64,000 bases of DNA from Brevibacterium album DSM 18261 (GTDB lineage Bacteria; Actinomycetota; Actinomycetes; Actinomycetales; Brevibacteriaceae): assembly GCF_000426445.1 (NCBI RefSeq), contig NZ_AUFJ01000013.1, positions 163,846 to 227,845 on the forward strand, given 5' to 3'. A model generated the notes under the pieces. That model was given only the letters and a program-made list of their open reading frames with translations, did no database searches and was not told the origin of the DNA. The position numbers and the translations under genes were made by a program. Positions 28,926 through 38,353 of the stretch are shown in pieces. Position 1 is the stretch's first letter, and every line of letters starts with the position of its first letter.

Positions 28926-30812
28926 TCAGAGGAGGGTGCGCAGCTCCGTCTTGAGCACCTTGCCCGCAGCGGAGACGGGCAGCTCCTCCACGAAGTGGAA
29001 CTCACGGATCTTCTGGTAGGGCAGGACGCGGGCGGCGAACCAGGTCGCCAGTGCCTCGCGCAGCTCCTCGTCGCTCGCTTCTGCGATCCCGGGCTCGGCA
29101 TCCGGCCCCGCCTCGGTGCCGACGGCCGCGCCGGCAACCGCCTCGACTCCCGGGCGGGCTTCCGCCTCCGCTGCTCCCGCCAGCGCGCCTCTGTCCGCCA
29201 CGACGAAGGCCACGGGCAGCTCGCCCACTTCCTCGTCCGGACGGCCGATGACAGCGCAGCGCAGGACGGCAGGGTGCGCGCCCAGGACGTCCTCGAGCTC
29301 GCGCGGGTACACGTTGTAGCCCTTGTACAGGAGCATGTCCTTGGCCCGGTCGTGGATGCGGCAGAAGCCCTCCGCGTCGATCGAGGCGATGTCCCCGGTG
29401 CACAGCCAGCCGTCGACGAACTGCGCGGCGGTGAGCTCGGGCGCCCCGTGGTAGCCGTCCGTCACCTGAGGTCCGGAGACCCAGAGCACTCCCTCCTCGC
29501 CGGTGGGCAGCACGGAGAGCCCGTCGGCCGAGCGGATCTCAGCGCGGGTGTCCGGGATCGGGACGCCCACGCTGCCCAGGCGGCGGACTCCGGCCGGCGT
29601 CATGTCCGAGGCCAGCACCACGCAGGTGCCCTCCGTGAGCCCGTAGCTCTCGGCCACGACGGCGTTCGGCAGCACCTCCCCGATCCGCTCCAGGGAAGTC
29701 GCGTCGAGGGGAGCGGCACCGGAGCCGGCCACCGTCATGCTGGGGATCGTGCGGCCCGTCTTCCTGCCGTATTCGGCCAGCGCCATGAACATGGGAGGGT
29801 TGCCCGAGGTGTAGGTCACCTGCCAGCGCTCGCACAGATCGGCGAAGACGTCGGGGCGGAAGCGCCCCGTGAGCACCGTCGTCACACCGCCGAACGCGAA
29901 CAGCGCGAGGCTCGCGATGCCCTGCGCGTGGAACAGCGGCGGCACCTGTGCGGCCACACCTGCGCCGGGGCGGAGGAAGGGCTCGCCCAGGGCGGGAATC
30001 GGGACGAGGGCGAGGCGTCCGGCGGCATCGCGCTCCACCCGCGAGTACAGCCGCCAGGCCGCCATCTGCACGACATTGGACACGACGTTGCGGTGCAGCA
30101 CGCGCACTGCCTTCGACCGTCCTGTGGTGCCGCCGGTGAACTGGTAGTGCGCCACCGCGTCCGGGTCCGCGAAGCGGGGCTCGAAGTCCTCGGCCTGCTG
30201 CGTGAGGGCCGCGGCGAACGACGTGAAGCGCGGCGCCTCGGGATCGGCGATGAGAGCTGCGGCGCGTTCGGCCTGCTCCGGGGAGGCGGGAGCGGCCCAG
30301 GTGCCCTCGACGAGCAGGACGCGGTCCACGCCCAGGTCCGTCCCGGCTTCCTCGACCGCGGCCAGATGCGCGGCATGGGAGATGAGCGCGACGGCACCCA
30401 CCTCGCGCAGCTGCCGGGCGAGGGCGGCCGCGGGCTGCAGCGGGTTCACGAGGGTGACGGCAGAGCCGGTGAGCAGGACGCCCCAGTAGGCGACGGCGAA
30501 ATGGCGCGAATTGGGCACCTGGATGCCCACGACGCTGCCGGGGCCCGCGCCCTCTGCCGCCAGCGAGGCGGCGAGCGAGCGCGCCTCGGCGAGAAGCCGC
30601 GCGAAAGTCAGCCCCTCCTCGCCGTCGACCACCGCGATCTGCTCGGGCCAGCGGGCCGCGGCGGAGACGAGCAGCTCCGGCACCGCGGCCTCGGGGTAGT
30701 CGAGGGCGCTGGGCATGCCGGCGGGGAAGCCCGCATCGGTGCGCGCGGCCGTGCCGCCGTCTGCCGGCGCTGCGGTTCCCGCGAACCCTGCCCCTGCTGT
30801 CTCGGATGTCAT
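28926..30812 (-). CDS. Acyl-CoA ligase (AMP-binding, ANL family)
   Basis: A 628-residue adenylate-forming enzyme: P-loop-like FTGGTTGRSKAV, ESYGLTEG, the hinge region WLCTGDIASID, YNVYPRELE and the catalytic Lys in SAAGKVLKTEL. It activates a carboxylic acid to its CoA thioester through an acyl-adenylate. The substrate cannot be assigned. An Ala/Glu-rich insertion of about 45 residues splits the small C-terminal domain. AAGGGG precedes the ATG. Its promoter contains a dyad shared with the TetR operator at 46087, so it is probably part of that fatty-acid-type regulon. Confidence 0.9.
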   Translation of the reverse strand: MTSETAGAGFAGTAAPADGGTAARTDAGFPAGMPSALDYPEAAVPELLVSAAARWPEQIAVVDGEEGLTFARLLAEARSLAASLAAEGAGPGSVVGIQVPNSRHFAVAYWGVLLTGSAVTLVNPLQPAAALARQLREVGAVALISHAAHLAAVEEAGTDLGVDRVLLVEGTWAAPASPEQAERAAALIADPEAPRFTSFAAALTQQAEDFEPRFADPDAVAHYQFTGGTTGRSKAVRVLHRNVVSNVVQMAAWRLYSRVERDAAGRLALVPIPALGEPFLRPGAGVAAQVPPLFHAQGIASLALFAFGGVTTVLTGRFRPDVFADLCERWQVTYTSGNPPMFMALAEYGRKTGRTIPSMTVAGSGAAPLDATSLERIGEVLPNAVVAESYGLTEGTCVVLASDMTPAGVRRLGSVGVPIPDTRAEIRSADGLSVLPTGEEGVLWVSGPQVTDGYHGAPELTAAQFVDGWLCTGDIASIDAEGFCRIHDRAKDMLLYKGYNVYPRELEDVLGAHPAVLRCAVIGRPDEEVGELPVAFVVADRGALAGAAEAEARPGVEAVAGAAVGTEAGPDAEPGIAEASDEELREALATWFAARVLPYQKIREFHFVEELPVSAAGKVLKTELRTLL

Positions 30813-30841
30813 GTCGTCCCCTTCTCTGCGAACCGATTGGG

Positions 30842-30870
30842 AGCTTACGACTGTCTGATCGTTCGTTCAA
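30842..30870 (-). promoter_or_regulatory. Promoter of the acyl-CoA ligase gene
   Basis: Minus-strand TTGAAC (30865-30870), 17-base spacer, TAAGCT (30842-30847). The operator-like dyad at 30856-30869 covers the -35. Confidence 0.6.
30856..30869. promoter_or_regulatory. Candidate TetR operator, TGANCGNNCGNTCA
   Basis: TGATCGTTCGTTCA, a 14-bp dyad. It differs at one base from TGATCGTTCGGTCA at 46087, beside the TetR gene, and overlaps the ligase -35 element. Confidence 0.55.
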
Positions 30871-30893
30871 GGCGAGGGGAGCGGCGGGGCCTC

Positions 30894-32411
30894 TCACATG
30901 GGCTCGCCGGCCTGCGCGCGCTGGTGCCAGCTCAGCGCCTCGGCGAGGATGTGCGGGGCATGGCGGGCGGTGGGGTTCGCATGCCAGGCGCGGTCGTGGT
31001 AGTCGAGCAGCCTCTCCCGGTAGTCCGGGTGCGCGCAGTTCTCGATGATCCGGCGGGCGCGCTCATTGGGCGCGGTGGCGCGGAGGTCCGCGATGCCCTG
31101 CTCGGTGACGAGGACGTGGACATCATGCTCCGTGTGGTCGACGTGCGGGACCATCGGCACGATCGAGGACACGGCCCCGCCCTTGGCCGTCGACGGCGAG
31201 ACGAAGAAGTTGAGGTAGGCATTGCGGGCGAAGTCCCCGGAGCCGCCGATGCCGTTGATCATGCGGGAGCCGTTCACCTCCGTGGAGTTCACGTGTCCGT
31301 AGATGTCCGCTTCCACCATGCCGTTGATCGCGATGATGCCCAGCCTGCGCACGATCTCCGGGTGGTTCGACATCTCCTGGGTGCGAAGGAGGATGCGGCC
31401 TTTGTAGGACTCGATCTCCTCGTTGAAGCGCTCCGCGCGCTTGCGGCTGAGGCTGAAGCTCGTCGCGGAGATCGCATCGAGCTTCCCGGAGTCCAGGAGG
31501 GCCAGCAGGTTGTCCTGGATGACCTCGGTGTAGCTGGTCATGTGCGCGAACTCCGCCTCGGCGAGCCCGGCGAGCACGGCATTGGCGACATTGCCGACCC
31601 CGGCCTGGAGCGGCAGCAGACTCTCCGGCAGGCGGCCGGCGCGCACCTCGTGCCGGAGGAAGTCGATGAGATGGCCGGCCATCGCCTCGGAGGTCTCGTC
31701 GAACGGCGCGAAGGAGTTGTCGCGGTCGGGGGCGTGCGTGCGCACGACCGCCACGACCTTCTCGGGGTCCACCCGCAGATAGGGGTCGCCGATCCGCTGC
31801 AGGGGATCGCGCAGCTCGATGGGCGTGCGGTAGGGCGGGCGGCGGGTGCCGTAGTAGACGTCGTGGAAGCCCTCGTACTCGCGCGGCTGCCAGTCGTTGA
31901 CCTCGAGGATCACCCTGTCCGCGAGGTCCAGCCAGGTCTTGCTGTTGCCCACGGAGCTCGACGGGACCAGGAGGCCGTTGGGCAGGACCGCCGCGACCTC
32001 CACGACCGCGACGTCGAGGCTGCCGTGGAACCCGAACCACACCTGCTGGGCGAGGTGGGAGAGGTGCGTGTCCGTGTACTCGACCTCGCCCGCGTTGATC
32101 TGCTGCCGCAGGGTCGGATCGGAGATGAAGGGGGCGCGCTTGGCGATGCCGTGGGCGCGGGCCAGGACGCCGTCGACCTCGTCGCCGGTCGAGGCACCCG
32201 TGAGCAGGTTGATCCGGAAGTCCTCGCCCCGGTCGTGGGCAGCCTCCATGTCCGCCGCCAGCGCCGCGGGCACGGCCTTGGGGTAGCCCGCACCGGTGAA
32301 GCCGCTCATGCCCACGGTGTCGCCGTGGCGGATGTGCCCAGCGGCCCTCTCCGGAGTCGTGACCTTGGATGCGAGGACGGGATCCGTGATGCGAGACATG
32401 AGGTCAAACAT
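30894..32411 (-). CDS. Acetyl-CoA hydrolase / succinyl-CoA:acetate CoA-transferase family
   Basis: About 505 residues with the two-domain CoA-transferase fold: GMSGFTGAGYPKAVP in the N-terminal half, VVRTHAPDRD, LPLQAGVGNVANAV, and the block IYGHVNSTEV followed by GIGGSGDFARNA. Members move CoA between acetate and succinate or hydrolyse acyl-CoA, feeding or relieving the acyl-CoA pool. Start is uncertain: ATG 32411 is nearer a GGAGGA, while ATG 32399 gives the family N-terminus MSRITDPVLASK; the longer reading crosses the palindrome at 32438. Neighbours are acyl-CoA ligases and a hydratase. Confidence 0.9.
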   Translation of the reverse strand: MFDLMSRITDPVLASKVTTPERAAGHIRHGDTVGMSGFTGAGYPKAVPAALAADMEAAHDRGEDFRINLLTGASTGDEVDGVLARAHGIAKRAPFISDPTLRQQINAGEVEYTDTHLSHLAQQVWFGFHGSLDVAVVEVAAVLPNGLLVPSSSVGNSKTWLDLADRVILEVNDWQPREYEGFHDVYYGTRRPPYRTPIELRDPLQRIGDPYLRVDPEKVVAVVRTHAPDRDNSFAPFDETSEAMAGHLIDFLRHEVRAGRLPESLLPLQAGVGNVANAVLAGLAEAEFAHMTSYTEVIQDNLLALLDSGKLDAISATSFSLSRKRAERFNEEIESYKGRILLRTQEMSNHPEIVRRLGIIAINGMVEADIYGHVNSTEVNGSRMINGIGGSGDFARNAYLNFFVSPSTAKGGAVSSIVPMVPHVDHTEHDVHVLVTEQGIADLRATAPNERARRIIENCAHPDYRERLLDYHDRAWHANPTARHAPHILAEALSWHQRAQAGEPM

Positions 32412-32437
32412 GCCCGACGCCTGGCGTTTCCTCCAAA

Positions 32438-32496
32438 CCGAGCGAACGGTTCCTGTCGGCCTGAGCATCGCAGGCCGACAGGAACCGCTCACCCGG
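32438..32496. repeat. Inverted repeat, family A copy 3
   Basis: Arms of 26 bases (32438-32463, 32471-32496) with three mismatches and a 7-base loop; the arms contain CGGTTCCTGTCGGCCTG and its complement. The best-formed member of family A. Lies between two same-strand genes. Confidence 0.8.
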
Positions 32497-32519
32497 CGGG
32501 TGGAGGGGAAGGAGTCCGC

Positions 32520-33317
32520 TCAGCGACCCGTCCAGTTGGGCTCGCGCTTCTCCGCGAAGGCGGTCGCGCCCTCCTTGGCGTCCGCCGAGGTGAAGACGGG
32601 GTCGACGATGGGCGCCTGCTTCGCGAACTTCTCCTCGTCCGTCCAGTCCTGGGACTCGACGATGAGCTGCTTGGACACGCGCACGGCGAGCGGCCCGTTC
32701 TTCGCGATCCGCTGTGCGAGCTCGAGTGCGCCGTCCAGCGCACCGCCCTCGCCGACGATCGTGTTGACGAAGCCGTTCTCCTTCCCGAACGTCGCGGGGT
32801 AGATGTCGCCGGTGAGCGCCATCTCCATCGCCACGGCGCGGTGCGTGCGCTTGGGCAGCGTGACGACGCCGCCGGCCGCGGCGACGAGGCCGCGCTTGAC
32901 CTCCGGGACGCCGAACTTCGCCGTCTCCGCCGCGACCACGAGATCGCAGGCCAGCATCGTCTCGAAGCCGCCGGCCAGGGCGTAGCCCTCCACCGCGGCG
33001 ATGAGCGGCTTCGCGATGCGGCCCTCCGTGAGGCCCAGGAAGCCGCGGCCGGGGATCGAGGGGCGCTCGCCGCGCACGAATCCCTTGAGGTCCATCCCCG
33101 AGCAGAACGTGCCGCCCGCGCCGGTGATGACGCCCACGTAGAGCGAGTCATCGGACTCCAGGCGGTCGAGGGCCGCGACCATCTGCTGGGCCATCGCCGC
33201 GTTCGCCGCGTTCTTGGCCTGCGGGCGGTTGAGGGTGATGACGAGGACGTTGCCGCGGACCTCGGTGAGGACCTCGGCGTTCTCCGCTACCTGGGCCTCT
33301 GCGGTGTTCTCTGACAT
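32520..33317 (-). CDS. Enoyl-CoA hydratase/isomerase (crotonase) family
   Basis: A 265-residue crotonase: oxyanion-hole loop TGAGGTFCSGMDLKGF, second loop ALAGGFETMLACD, PEVKRGLVAAAGG and the C-terminal FAEKREPNWTG. It should hydrate or isomerise a 2-enoyl-CoA in beta-oxidation. AAGGAG lies 7 bases before the ATG. It is followed on the minus strand by the CoA-transferase and preceded by an acyl-CoA dehydrogenase with a separate promoter region that holds a perfect 14-bp palindrome (33410-33423). Confidence 0.92.
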   Translation of the reverse strand: MSENTAEAQVAENAEVLTEVRGNVLVITLNRPQAKNAANAAMAQQMVAALDRLESDDSLYVGVITGAGGTFCSGMDLKGFVRGERPSIPGRGFLGLTEGRIAKPLIAAVEGYALAGGFETMLACDLVVAAETAKFGVPEVKRGLVAAAGGVVTLPKRTHRAVAMEMALTGDIYPATFGKENGFVNTIVGEGGALDGALELAQRIAKNGPLAVRVSKQLIVESQDWTDEEKFAKQAPIVDPVFTSADAKEGATAFAEKREPNWTGR

Positions 33318-33409
33318 GTGAGCTCCTTTGCCTGTGTCTGCTGTGTCTGGTCGGTGCGTCCCTGGCCCGTGGCGGGTGCCGCCGGAATCCGGCTGGCCCG
33401 TCCGGTTCG

Positions 33410-33423
33410 AGTCAGGTCTGACT
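33410..33423. promoter_or_regulatory. Palindrome upstream of the enoyl-CoA hydratase
   Basis: AGTCAG-GT-CTGACT, perfect 6-bp arms, in the 150-base gap between the acyl-CoA dehydrogenase stop and the hydratase start. A possible operator; it does not match the other dyads in this window. Confidence 0.4.
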
Positions 33424-33468
33424 GTTCAAGTATGCCAAGTATCGCTGCGACGGGGCAGTGCGCCTGAG

Positions 33469-34638
33469 TCAGCTGCGGCGGGCGGACAGGCCCATGTCCT
33501 TGGCGATGATCGTCTTCATGATCTCCGAGGTGCCTCCGTAGATCCGGGTGATCCGCGCGTCCGCATAGAGCCGGGCGATGGGGTACTCGAGGATGTACCC
33601 GTAGCCGCCGTGCACCTGCAGGCACTTGTCGACCACCCGGCCCTGCACCTCGGTCGCGAAGAGCTTGACGCGGGCCGCGTCCGCCGCGCTCAGCTCGCCC
33701 GCGTCGTGGGCCTCGAGCGCCTGGTCCACGAAGGCCTGCGCCGCATCCGCCTCCGCCGAGCACTCCGCGAGCACGAACTTCGTGTTCTGGAAGCCGGCCA
33801 GCGGCGTGCCGAAGGAGGTGCGCTCGCGGGCGTACTCGGCGGCGTGGCGGATCGCGGCATGTGCCGAGGCGGCGGCGTTGACCGCGATCGTCAGCCGCTC
33901 CTGCGCGAGGTTGTGGGAGAGGTACTCGAAGGCACGGCCGACCTCGCCGAGGACATTGGCCTCCGGCACCTCGACCCCGTCGAAGCTCAGCTCCACGGTG
34001 TCCTGCGAGCGGATGCCCAGCTTCTTCAGCGGCCTGCCCACGCTGAACCCCGGCATCCCGGCCTCGACGACGAGGATGGTGAGACCGCCTCGGCGGTCAG
34101 CCGGATCACGGGGTGAGGTGCGGGCGACCACGAGGACGAGGTCCGCATTCGTGCCGCCGGAGATGAAGGTCTTCTCGCCCGTGAGGCGCCACGCGCCGGA
34201 GTCCGTGCGCTCGGCGCGGGTGCGGATGCCGGTGAGGTCCGAGCCGGTGCCCGGCTCCGTCATCGCGATCGCCGCGAGGAAGGTGCCGGCGGCCATGCCC
34301 GGCAGCCAGCGGCGCTTCTGCTCCGCCGTGGCGTACTCGAGGATGTAGGGGGTGACGACGTCCTGGTGGACGCGCAGGGTGCCGAGGCCCGTGCCGGCCG
34401 CCGCCGTGGCCTCCGTGAGGACGGCGTTGAACTTGAAGCTGGTCTGCCCGCCTCCGCCGTACTCCTCCGGGATCTGCATGCCGATGAGGCCGAGCTCGCC
34501 CATCTTCGCGAACACGGAGCGGTCGACGACCCCGTTCTCCTCGAACTCGGCGAAGCGGGGCGCGAGCTCCCGTTCGGCGAATTCGGCGCACAGCGCTCGG
34601 AACTCCTCGTGATCGGGCCCGTACACGGTCCTGCGCAT
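33469..34638 (-). CDS. Acyl-CoA dehydrogenase
   Basis: A 389-residue flavoenzyme of standard length: FAD/substrate loop AMTEPGTGSDL, GEKTFISGG, RTSFGTPLAGFQ, and the C-terminal QVHGGYGYILEYPIARLYADARITRIYGGTSEI, where the Glu/Gly of the final loop gives the active-site base region. It introduces the 2,3 double bond in an acyl-CoA and passes electrons to ETF. ATG 34638 has GGAG 7 bases upstream; longer readings are arginine-rich and improbable. Divergent from a thiolase, which suggests joint control. Confidence 0.93.
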   Translation of the reverse strand: MRRTVYGPDHEEFRALCAEFAERELAPRFAEFEENGVVDRSVFAKMGELGLIGMQIPEEYGGGGQTSFKFNAVLTEATAAAGTGLGTLRVHQDVVTPYILEYATAEQKRRWLPGMAAGTFLAAIAMTEPGTGSDLTGIRTRAERTDSGAWRLTGEKTFISGGTNADLVLVVARTSPRDPADRRGGLTILVVEAGMPGFSVGRPLKKLGIRSQDTVELSFDGVEVPEANVLGEVGRAFEYLSHNLAQERLTIAVNAAASAHAAIRHAAEYARERTSFGTPLAGFQNTKFVLAECSAEADAAQAFVDQALEAHDAGELSAADAARVKLFATEVQGRVVDKCLQVHGGYGYILEYPIARLYADARITRIYGGTSEIMKTIIAKDMGLSARRS

Positions 34639-34832
34639 GGCGTCTCCATCGACATTGAATCGAACACTCGTTAAGGTAGGAGTCAGGCTACCGAGCCTGT
34701 CCCGCACGTGCAAACGGCGGGCGTCCGCGCAGCGGCGGGCTGCCCTCACGGGCGAGCGGCCGACCTGCGCCGGGCGGGAACGGGCGGCCCTGCACGAGAC
34801 CTGAGAGCGGTCCGACTCGAAGAGGAGACACC

Positions 34833-35999
34833 ATGCCGGAAGCAGTCATCGTCGATGCCGCACGCACAGCCGTGGGCAGGCGCGGGGGAGCCCTGCGCGA
34901 CATCCACCCGGTCGACCTCAGCGCCCATGTGGTGCGCGGCCTCGTCGAGCGCACGGGCATCGACCCGGCGCTCGTCGAGGACATCGTCTGGGGTTGTGTG
35001 AGCCAGGCCGGGGAGCAGGCCGGGAACGTGGGCCGCTGGGCCGCTCTGGCCGCGGGTCTGCCCGAATCCGTCGCAGGCACGACCGTCGACCGTGCCTGCG
35101 GCTCCTCGCAGCAGGCGCTGACCTTCGCGGTGGCCTCCGTGGCGGCCGGTCACCAGGAGGTCGTCATCGCCGGCGGTGTCGAGTCCATGACCCGCGTGCC
35201 GATGGGCTCCTCCCGGAAGAACGGGCCGGGCAGGCCCTTCGGCCCCTCCATCAAGGAGCGCTACGGGCAGGACGAATTCAGCCAGGGCATCGGCGCGGAG
35301 ATGATCGCAGAGCAGTGGGGCTTCACGCGCACGGACGTCGACCAGCTCGCGCTCGACTCCCATGCCCGCGCCCAGGCCGCCGCCGAGGCGGGCCGCCTCT
35401 CCGGCCACATCCTCCCTCTCACGGGACTCACCAAGGAGGGCGAGGAGTTCGAGTTCGCCGTCGACGAGGGCATCCGCCCCGGCGGCACCCTGGACACGCT
35501 GGCCGGGCTGAAGACGGTGTTCCGCGAGGACGGCGTGGTCACGGCGGGCAACTCCTCGCAGATCTCCGACGGTGCCGCCGCACTGCTGGTGGTGACGGAG
35601 GCGAAGGCCGCCGAGCTGGGGCTCGAGCCCATCGCCCGCGTGCACACCGCCGCGCTCGCGGCCGCCGATCCCGTCATCATGCTCACCGCCCCCATCCCGG
35701 CCACGCAGAAGGCGCTCGCGAAGTCCGGCCTCTCCGCCTCGGACATCGACGTGTTCGAGGTCAACGAGGCGTTCGCGACCGTGCCGCTGGCGTGGATGCG
35801 GGACATCGGTGTGGACTGGGAGAAGGTCAACCCCAACGGCGGCGCGATCGCCCTCGGCCACCCGCTGGGCGGCTCCGGCGCGCGCATCATGACCGACCTC
35901 GTCCACCACATGCGCGCCACCGGCTCCCGCTACGGCCTGCAGACCATGTGCGAGGCCGGCGGTCAGGCCAACGCCACCATCCTGGAGCTGCTCGGATGA
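34833..35999 (+). CDS. Acetyl-CoA acetyltransferase / 3-ketoacyl-CoA thiolase
   Basis: A 388-residue thiolase: nucleophile Cys89 in DRACGSSQQAL, VNEAFATVPLAW, the GGAIALGHPLGGSGAR histidine loop and a second Cys in TMCEAGGQANATIL. The CEAGGQAN ending resembles thiolases of the FadA5/FadA6 (steroid side-chain or ring) group more than the CxGGGQG of acetoacetyl-CoA thiolases, a tentative hint. GAGGAG precedes the ATG. The stop overlaps the next ligase by ATGA, so the two are coupled. Confidence 0.93.
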   Translation: MPEAVIVDAARTAVGRRGGALRDIHPVDLSAHVVRGLVERTGIDPALVEDIVWGCVSQAGEQAGNVGRWAALAAGLPESVAGTTVDRACGSSQQALTFAVASVAAGHQEVVIAGGVESMTRVPMGSSRKNGPGRPFGPSIKERYGQDEFSQGIGAEMIAEQWGFTRTDVDQLALDSHARAQAAAEAGRLSGHILPLTGLTKEGEEFEFAVDEGIRPGGTLDTLAGLKTVFREDGVVTAGNSSQISDGAAALLVVTEAKAAELGLEPIARVHTAALAAADPVIMLTAPIPATQKALAKSGLSASDIDVFEVNEAFATVPLAWMRDIGVDWEKVNPNGGAIALGHPLGGSGARIMTDLVHHMRATGSRYGLQTMCEAGGQANATILELLG

Positions 36000-37630
36000 G
36001 CGCACAGCCTGCGACGCGCACCACGGGGGAGCTGCTCTACTCCGCGCTCACGCGCTACCCGCGGCGCACCGCCTTCATCGACGGGGAGCGCACCTTCACG
36101 TACCCGCAGGCCGCGGCCGGGGTGCAGGCGGTGCGTGAGCGGCTGCGCGCGGCCGGGGCCGGTCTCGGCGACTTCGGATCCGTGCTGGGCGGGAGCCGGC
36201 CGGAGACGTTCTTCGCGACCTCGGCGATGTCGATGGAGGGGCTGCGGGTGAGCCCGCTGCACCCGGAGAACGGCATCCGCGACCACCGGCTCTCGCTCGA
36301 GCTCGCCGAGGTCTCCTACCTCCTCTACGAGGCCGGCCGCTTCGACGAGACGGCGCGGCAGCTGGCCGAGGAGCTGCCGGGGCTCACCATCGTGCCGCTC
36401 ACGGTGGGCGAGCCGGAGCCGGGGATCGCCTCGGGCTCCGCCGTGCTGGAGAAGCCGGTGCGGGTGGACCCGGAGGCGCCGGCCTCGATGGGCTTCTCCG
36501 GCGGGACGACCGGCACGCCCAAAGGGATCGTGCGCAGCGGCCGGACGATGGTGACGAACGCGCTCTACACCGTCGTCGACTGGGAGTGGCCGGAGGAGAA
36601 CCGGTTCCTCGTGACGACACCGATGTCCCATGCCTCGGGTGCGATGGCGCTGCCCATCCTGCTGCGCGGCGGGTCGATGGTGATGATGGACAAGTTCTCG
36701 CCGGAGGGCTTCGTCGACGCCGTCGAGGCCCACGGGATCACCTCGACGTTCCTCGTGCCGACCATGATCTACCGCATCCTCGCGCTGCCGCCTGCGCAGA
36801 CGGACAGGCTGCGGTCGCTGCAGACCGTGGTCTACGGCGCCTCGCTCATGGACCCCACACGGCTGGCCGAGGCGATCGAGCGGCTGGGGCGGATCTTCCT
36901 CCAGCTCTACGGCCAGGCCGAGGCGCCCAACCTCATCTCGGTGCTGCGCCGGGAGGACCACGATCCCTCCGTGCCGGGGCGGCTGGCGAGCGCCGGCCTG
37001 CCCACTGCCTGCGCGGACGTGACGATCCGCGACGATGAGGACGCCGAGGTGTCCGCGGGCGAGGTCGGCGAGATCTGCGTGGCCGGACCCATCGTCATGT
37101 CCGAGTACTGGAAGCAGCCCGAGCTCACGGCGGAGACCCTGCGCGGCGGCCGCCTGCACACGGGCGACCTGGGCCGGTTCGATGCGGATGGGTTCCTGCA
37201 CATCGTGGGTCGCAAGAAGGACATGATCATCACGGGCGGACTCAACGTCTACCCCGCGGAGGTGGAGGTCAGGATGCTCGAGCACCCGGCCGTCGCCGCC
37301 GCCTGCGTGGTGGGCGTGTCCGATGCCGACTGGGGCGAGCGCGTGGTCGCAGCGGTCGTGCTGCGCGAGGGTGCGAAGGCGGGTGGTGCTGGGTCTGCTG
37401 GTGCTGCGCCTGCCGGGGCCGAGTCTGACGGGGCTGGGCCTGCTGGTGCGGCGTCCGTGGGCGCGGGTGCGAACGGGCTGGTCGAGGACATCCAGGCGTT
37501 CGTCCGTGCGGAGAAGGGCAGCGTGCAGACGCCCAAGGACGTGGTGTTCGTCGAGGAGATCCCGGTGACGAAGATCGGGAAGCCGGACAAGAACGCCGTG
37601 CGCGCGCAGCTCGAGAAGCTGCTGCGCTGA
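35996..37630 (+). CDS. Acyl-CoA ligase (AMP-binding, ANL family)
   Basis: A 544-residue adenylate-forming ligase: MGFSGGTTGTPKGIVRSG, QLYGQAEAPNL, HTGDLGRFDADG, GGLNVYPAEVE and the catalytic Lys in KIGKPDKNAVR. ATG 35996 overlaps the thiolase stop by four bases; longer readings run through the thiolase gene. A 36-residue Gly/Ala insertion lies in the C-terminal domain between VLREGAKA and VEDIQAF. It likely activates the acid later cleaved by the coupled thiolase. Confidence 0.9.
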   Translation: MSAQPATRTTGELLYSALTRYPRRTAFIDGERTFTYPQAAAGVQAVRERLRAAGAGLGDFGSVLGGSRPETFFATSAMSMEGLRVSPLHPENGIRDHRLSLELAEVSYLLYEAGRFDETARQLAEELPGLTIVPLTVGEPEPGIASGSAVLEKPVRVDPEAPASMGFSGGTTGTPKGIVRSGRTMVTNALYTVVDWEWPEENRFLVTTPMSHASGAMALPILLRGGSMVMMDKFSPEGFVDAVEAHGITSTFLVPTMIYRILALPPAQTDRLRSLQTVVYGASLMDPTRLAEAIERLGRIFLQLYGQAEAPNLISVLRREDHDPSVPGRLASAGLPTACADVTIRDDEDAEVSAGEVGEICVAGPIVMSEYWKQPELTAETLRGGRLHTGDLGRFDADGFLHIVGRKKDMIITGGLNVYPAEVEVRMLEHPAVAAACVVGVSDADWGERVVAAVVLREGAKAGGAGSAGAAPAGAESDGAGPAGAASVGAGANGLVEDIQAFVRAEKGSVQTPKDVVFVEEIPVTKIGKPDKNAVRAQLEKLLR

Positions 37631-37645
37631 GCCCTCGCCTCCTCC

Positions 37646-37707
37646 CCACCCCTTGTGCCGCTGGCCGTTCAGATATGACTGGGCGGCCAGCGGCATATCG
37701 GGTGGGA
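37646..37707. repeat. 62-bp palindromic repeat, family B copy 1
   Basis: Begins CCACCCCTTGTGCCGCTGG and ends with the near-complement CGGGTGGGA, forming a long imperfect palindrome. It matches the copy at 39183-39244 at 54 of 62 positions, in the same orientation. The pair brackets the toxin-antitoxin remnant. Confidence 0.8.
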
Positions 37708-37799
37708 GCGCGGTCAGGAGCGACTCGGCATTGACATGTCGCCGAGGTTGACACGTTGACGGGGTGGTTGCCGGCGATTGCTGCATATTGGAGGTCAGC

Positions 37800-38304
37800 A
37801 TGACCACACAGGCCGCGGAAAGCGCACGTGACAGGATCATCTCCGATGTCACACGTCATCTCAAAGACGTGCCTGACTCCGCTCTTGAGGCGCTCGAGCA
37901 CCCTGAGCAGCTCGGTGAGAAGATGGTCGCTCTCGTGCCGCGCACTCCTGGTGCCTATGGCCGCATCATCGGTCCCGTCTACTCGACCAGAGCGCTCGAA
38001 GCCATGTGGGGTATGACGCGAGCAGCGATCAGTCAGAAGGTCCGCACGGGCAAGCTCCTCGCGCTGAAGGTGAAGGGGCGCTCCCTCTTTCCGGTGTTCC
38101 AGTTCGACGGCGAACGAGTGCGAGCCGATGTCATCGAGATCGTGCAGGAGCTCGAAGGTGCCGTCGATGCATTCACGATCGCGCAGTGGATGAGGTCTCC
38201 GTTGTCCGAGCATGGGGGGAACGCCGTTGGAGCTGCTCGACGCCGCAAGGCTCGATGCTGTCCGTGCTGCTGCGCGGCGGGCCGCTGTGCGCTGGACAGT
38301 CTGA
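37800..38304 (+). pseudogene. Xre-family antitoxin (RES-Xre toxin-antitoxin type), frameshifted
   Basis: GGAGG precedes ATG 37800. The first 138 codons give an Xre/DUF2384-like antitoxin: a helix-turn-helix with STRALEAMWGMTRAAISQK, then SLFPVFQFDG and FTIAQWMRSPL. At a run of six G (38214-38219) the frame changes; with five G it would continue TPLELLDAARLDAVRAAARR and stop at 38302-38304, which matches the end of intact family members. In this family the C-terminal part binds the RES toxin. Either the gene is broken or the G-run is a sequencing error. TTGACA and TTGACG motifs and a GACATGTC palindrome lie upstream (37732-37761), perhaps its autoregulatory site. Confidence 0.8.
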
Positions 38305-38353
38305 TGAGGACGAAGCCTCCCATGAGTGACGCTGATCGTAATATCATCGCGGA

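Noticed and set aside
28380..33314. A 1644-codon open frame on the plus strand
   Set aside because: It lies antisense to rhodanese, acyl-CoA ligase, CoA-transferase and hydratase genes that have clear family motifs. Its sequence is low-complexity (Arg, Gly, Val, His) as expected when GC-rich codons are read on the wrong strand.
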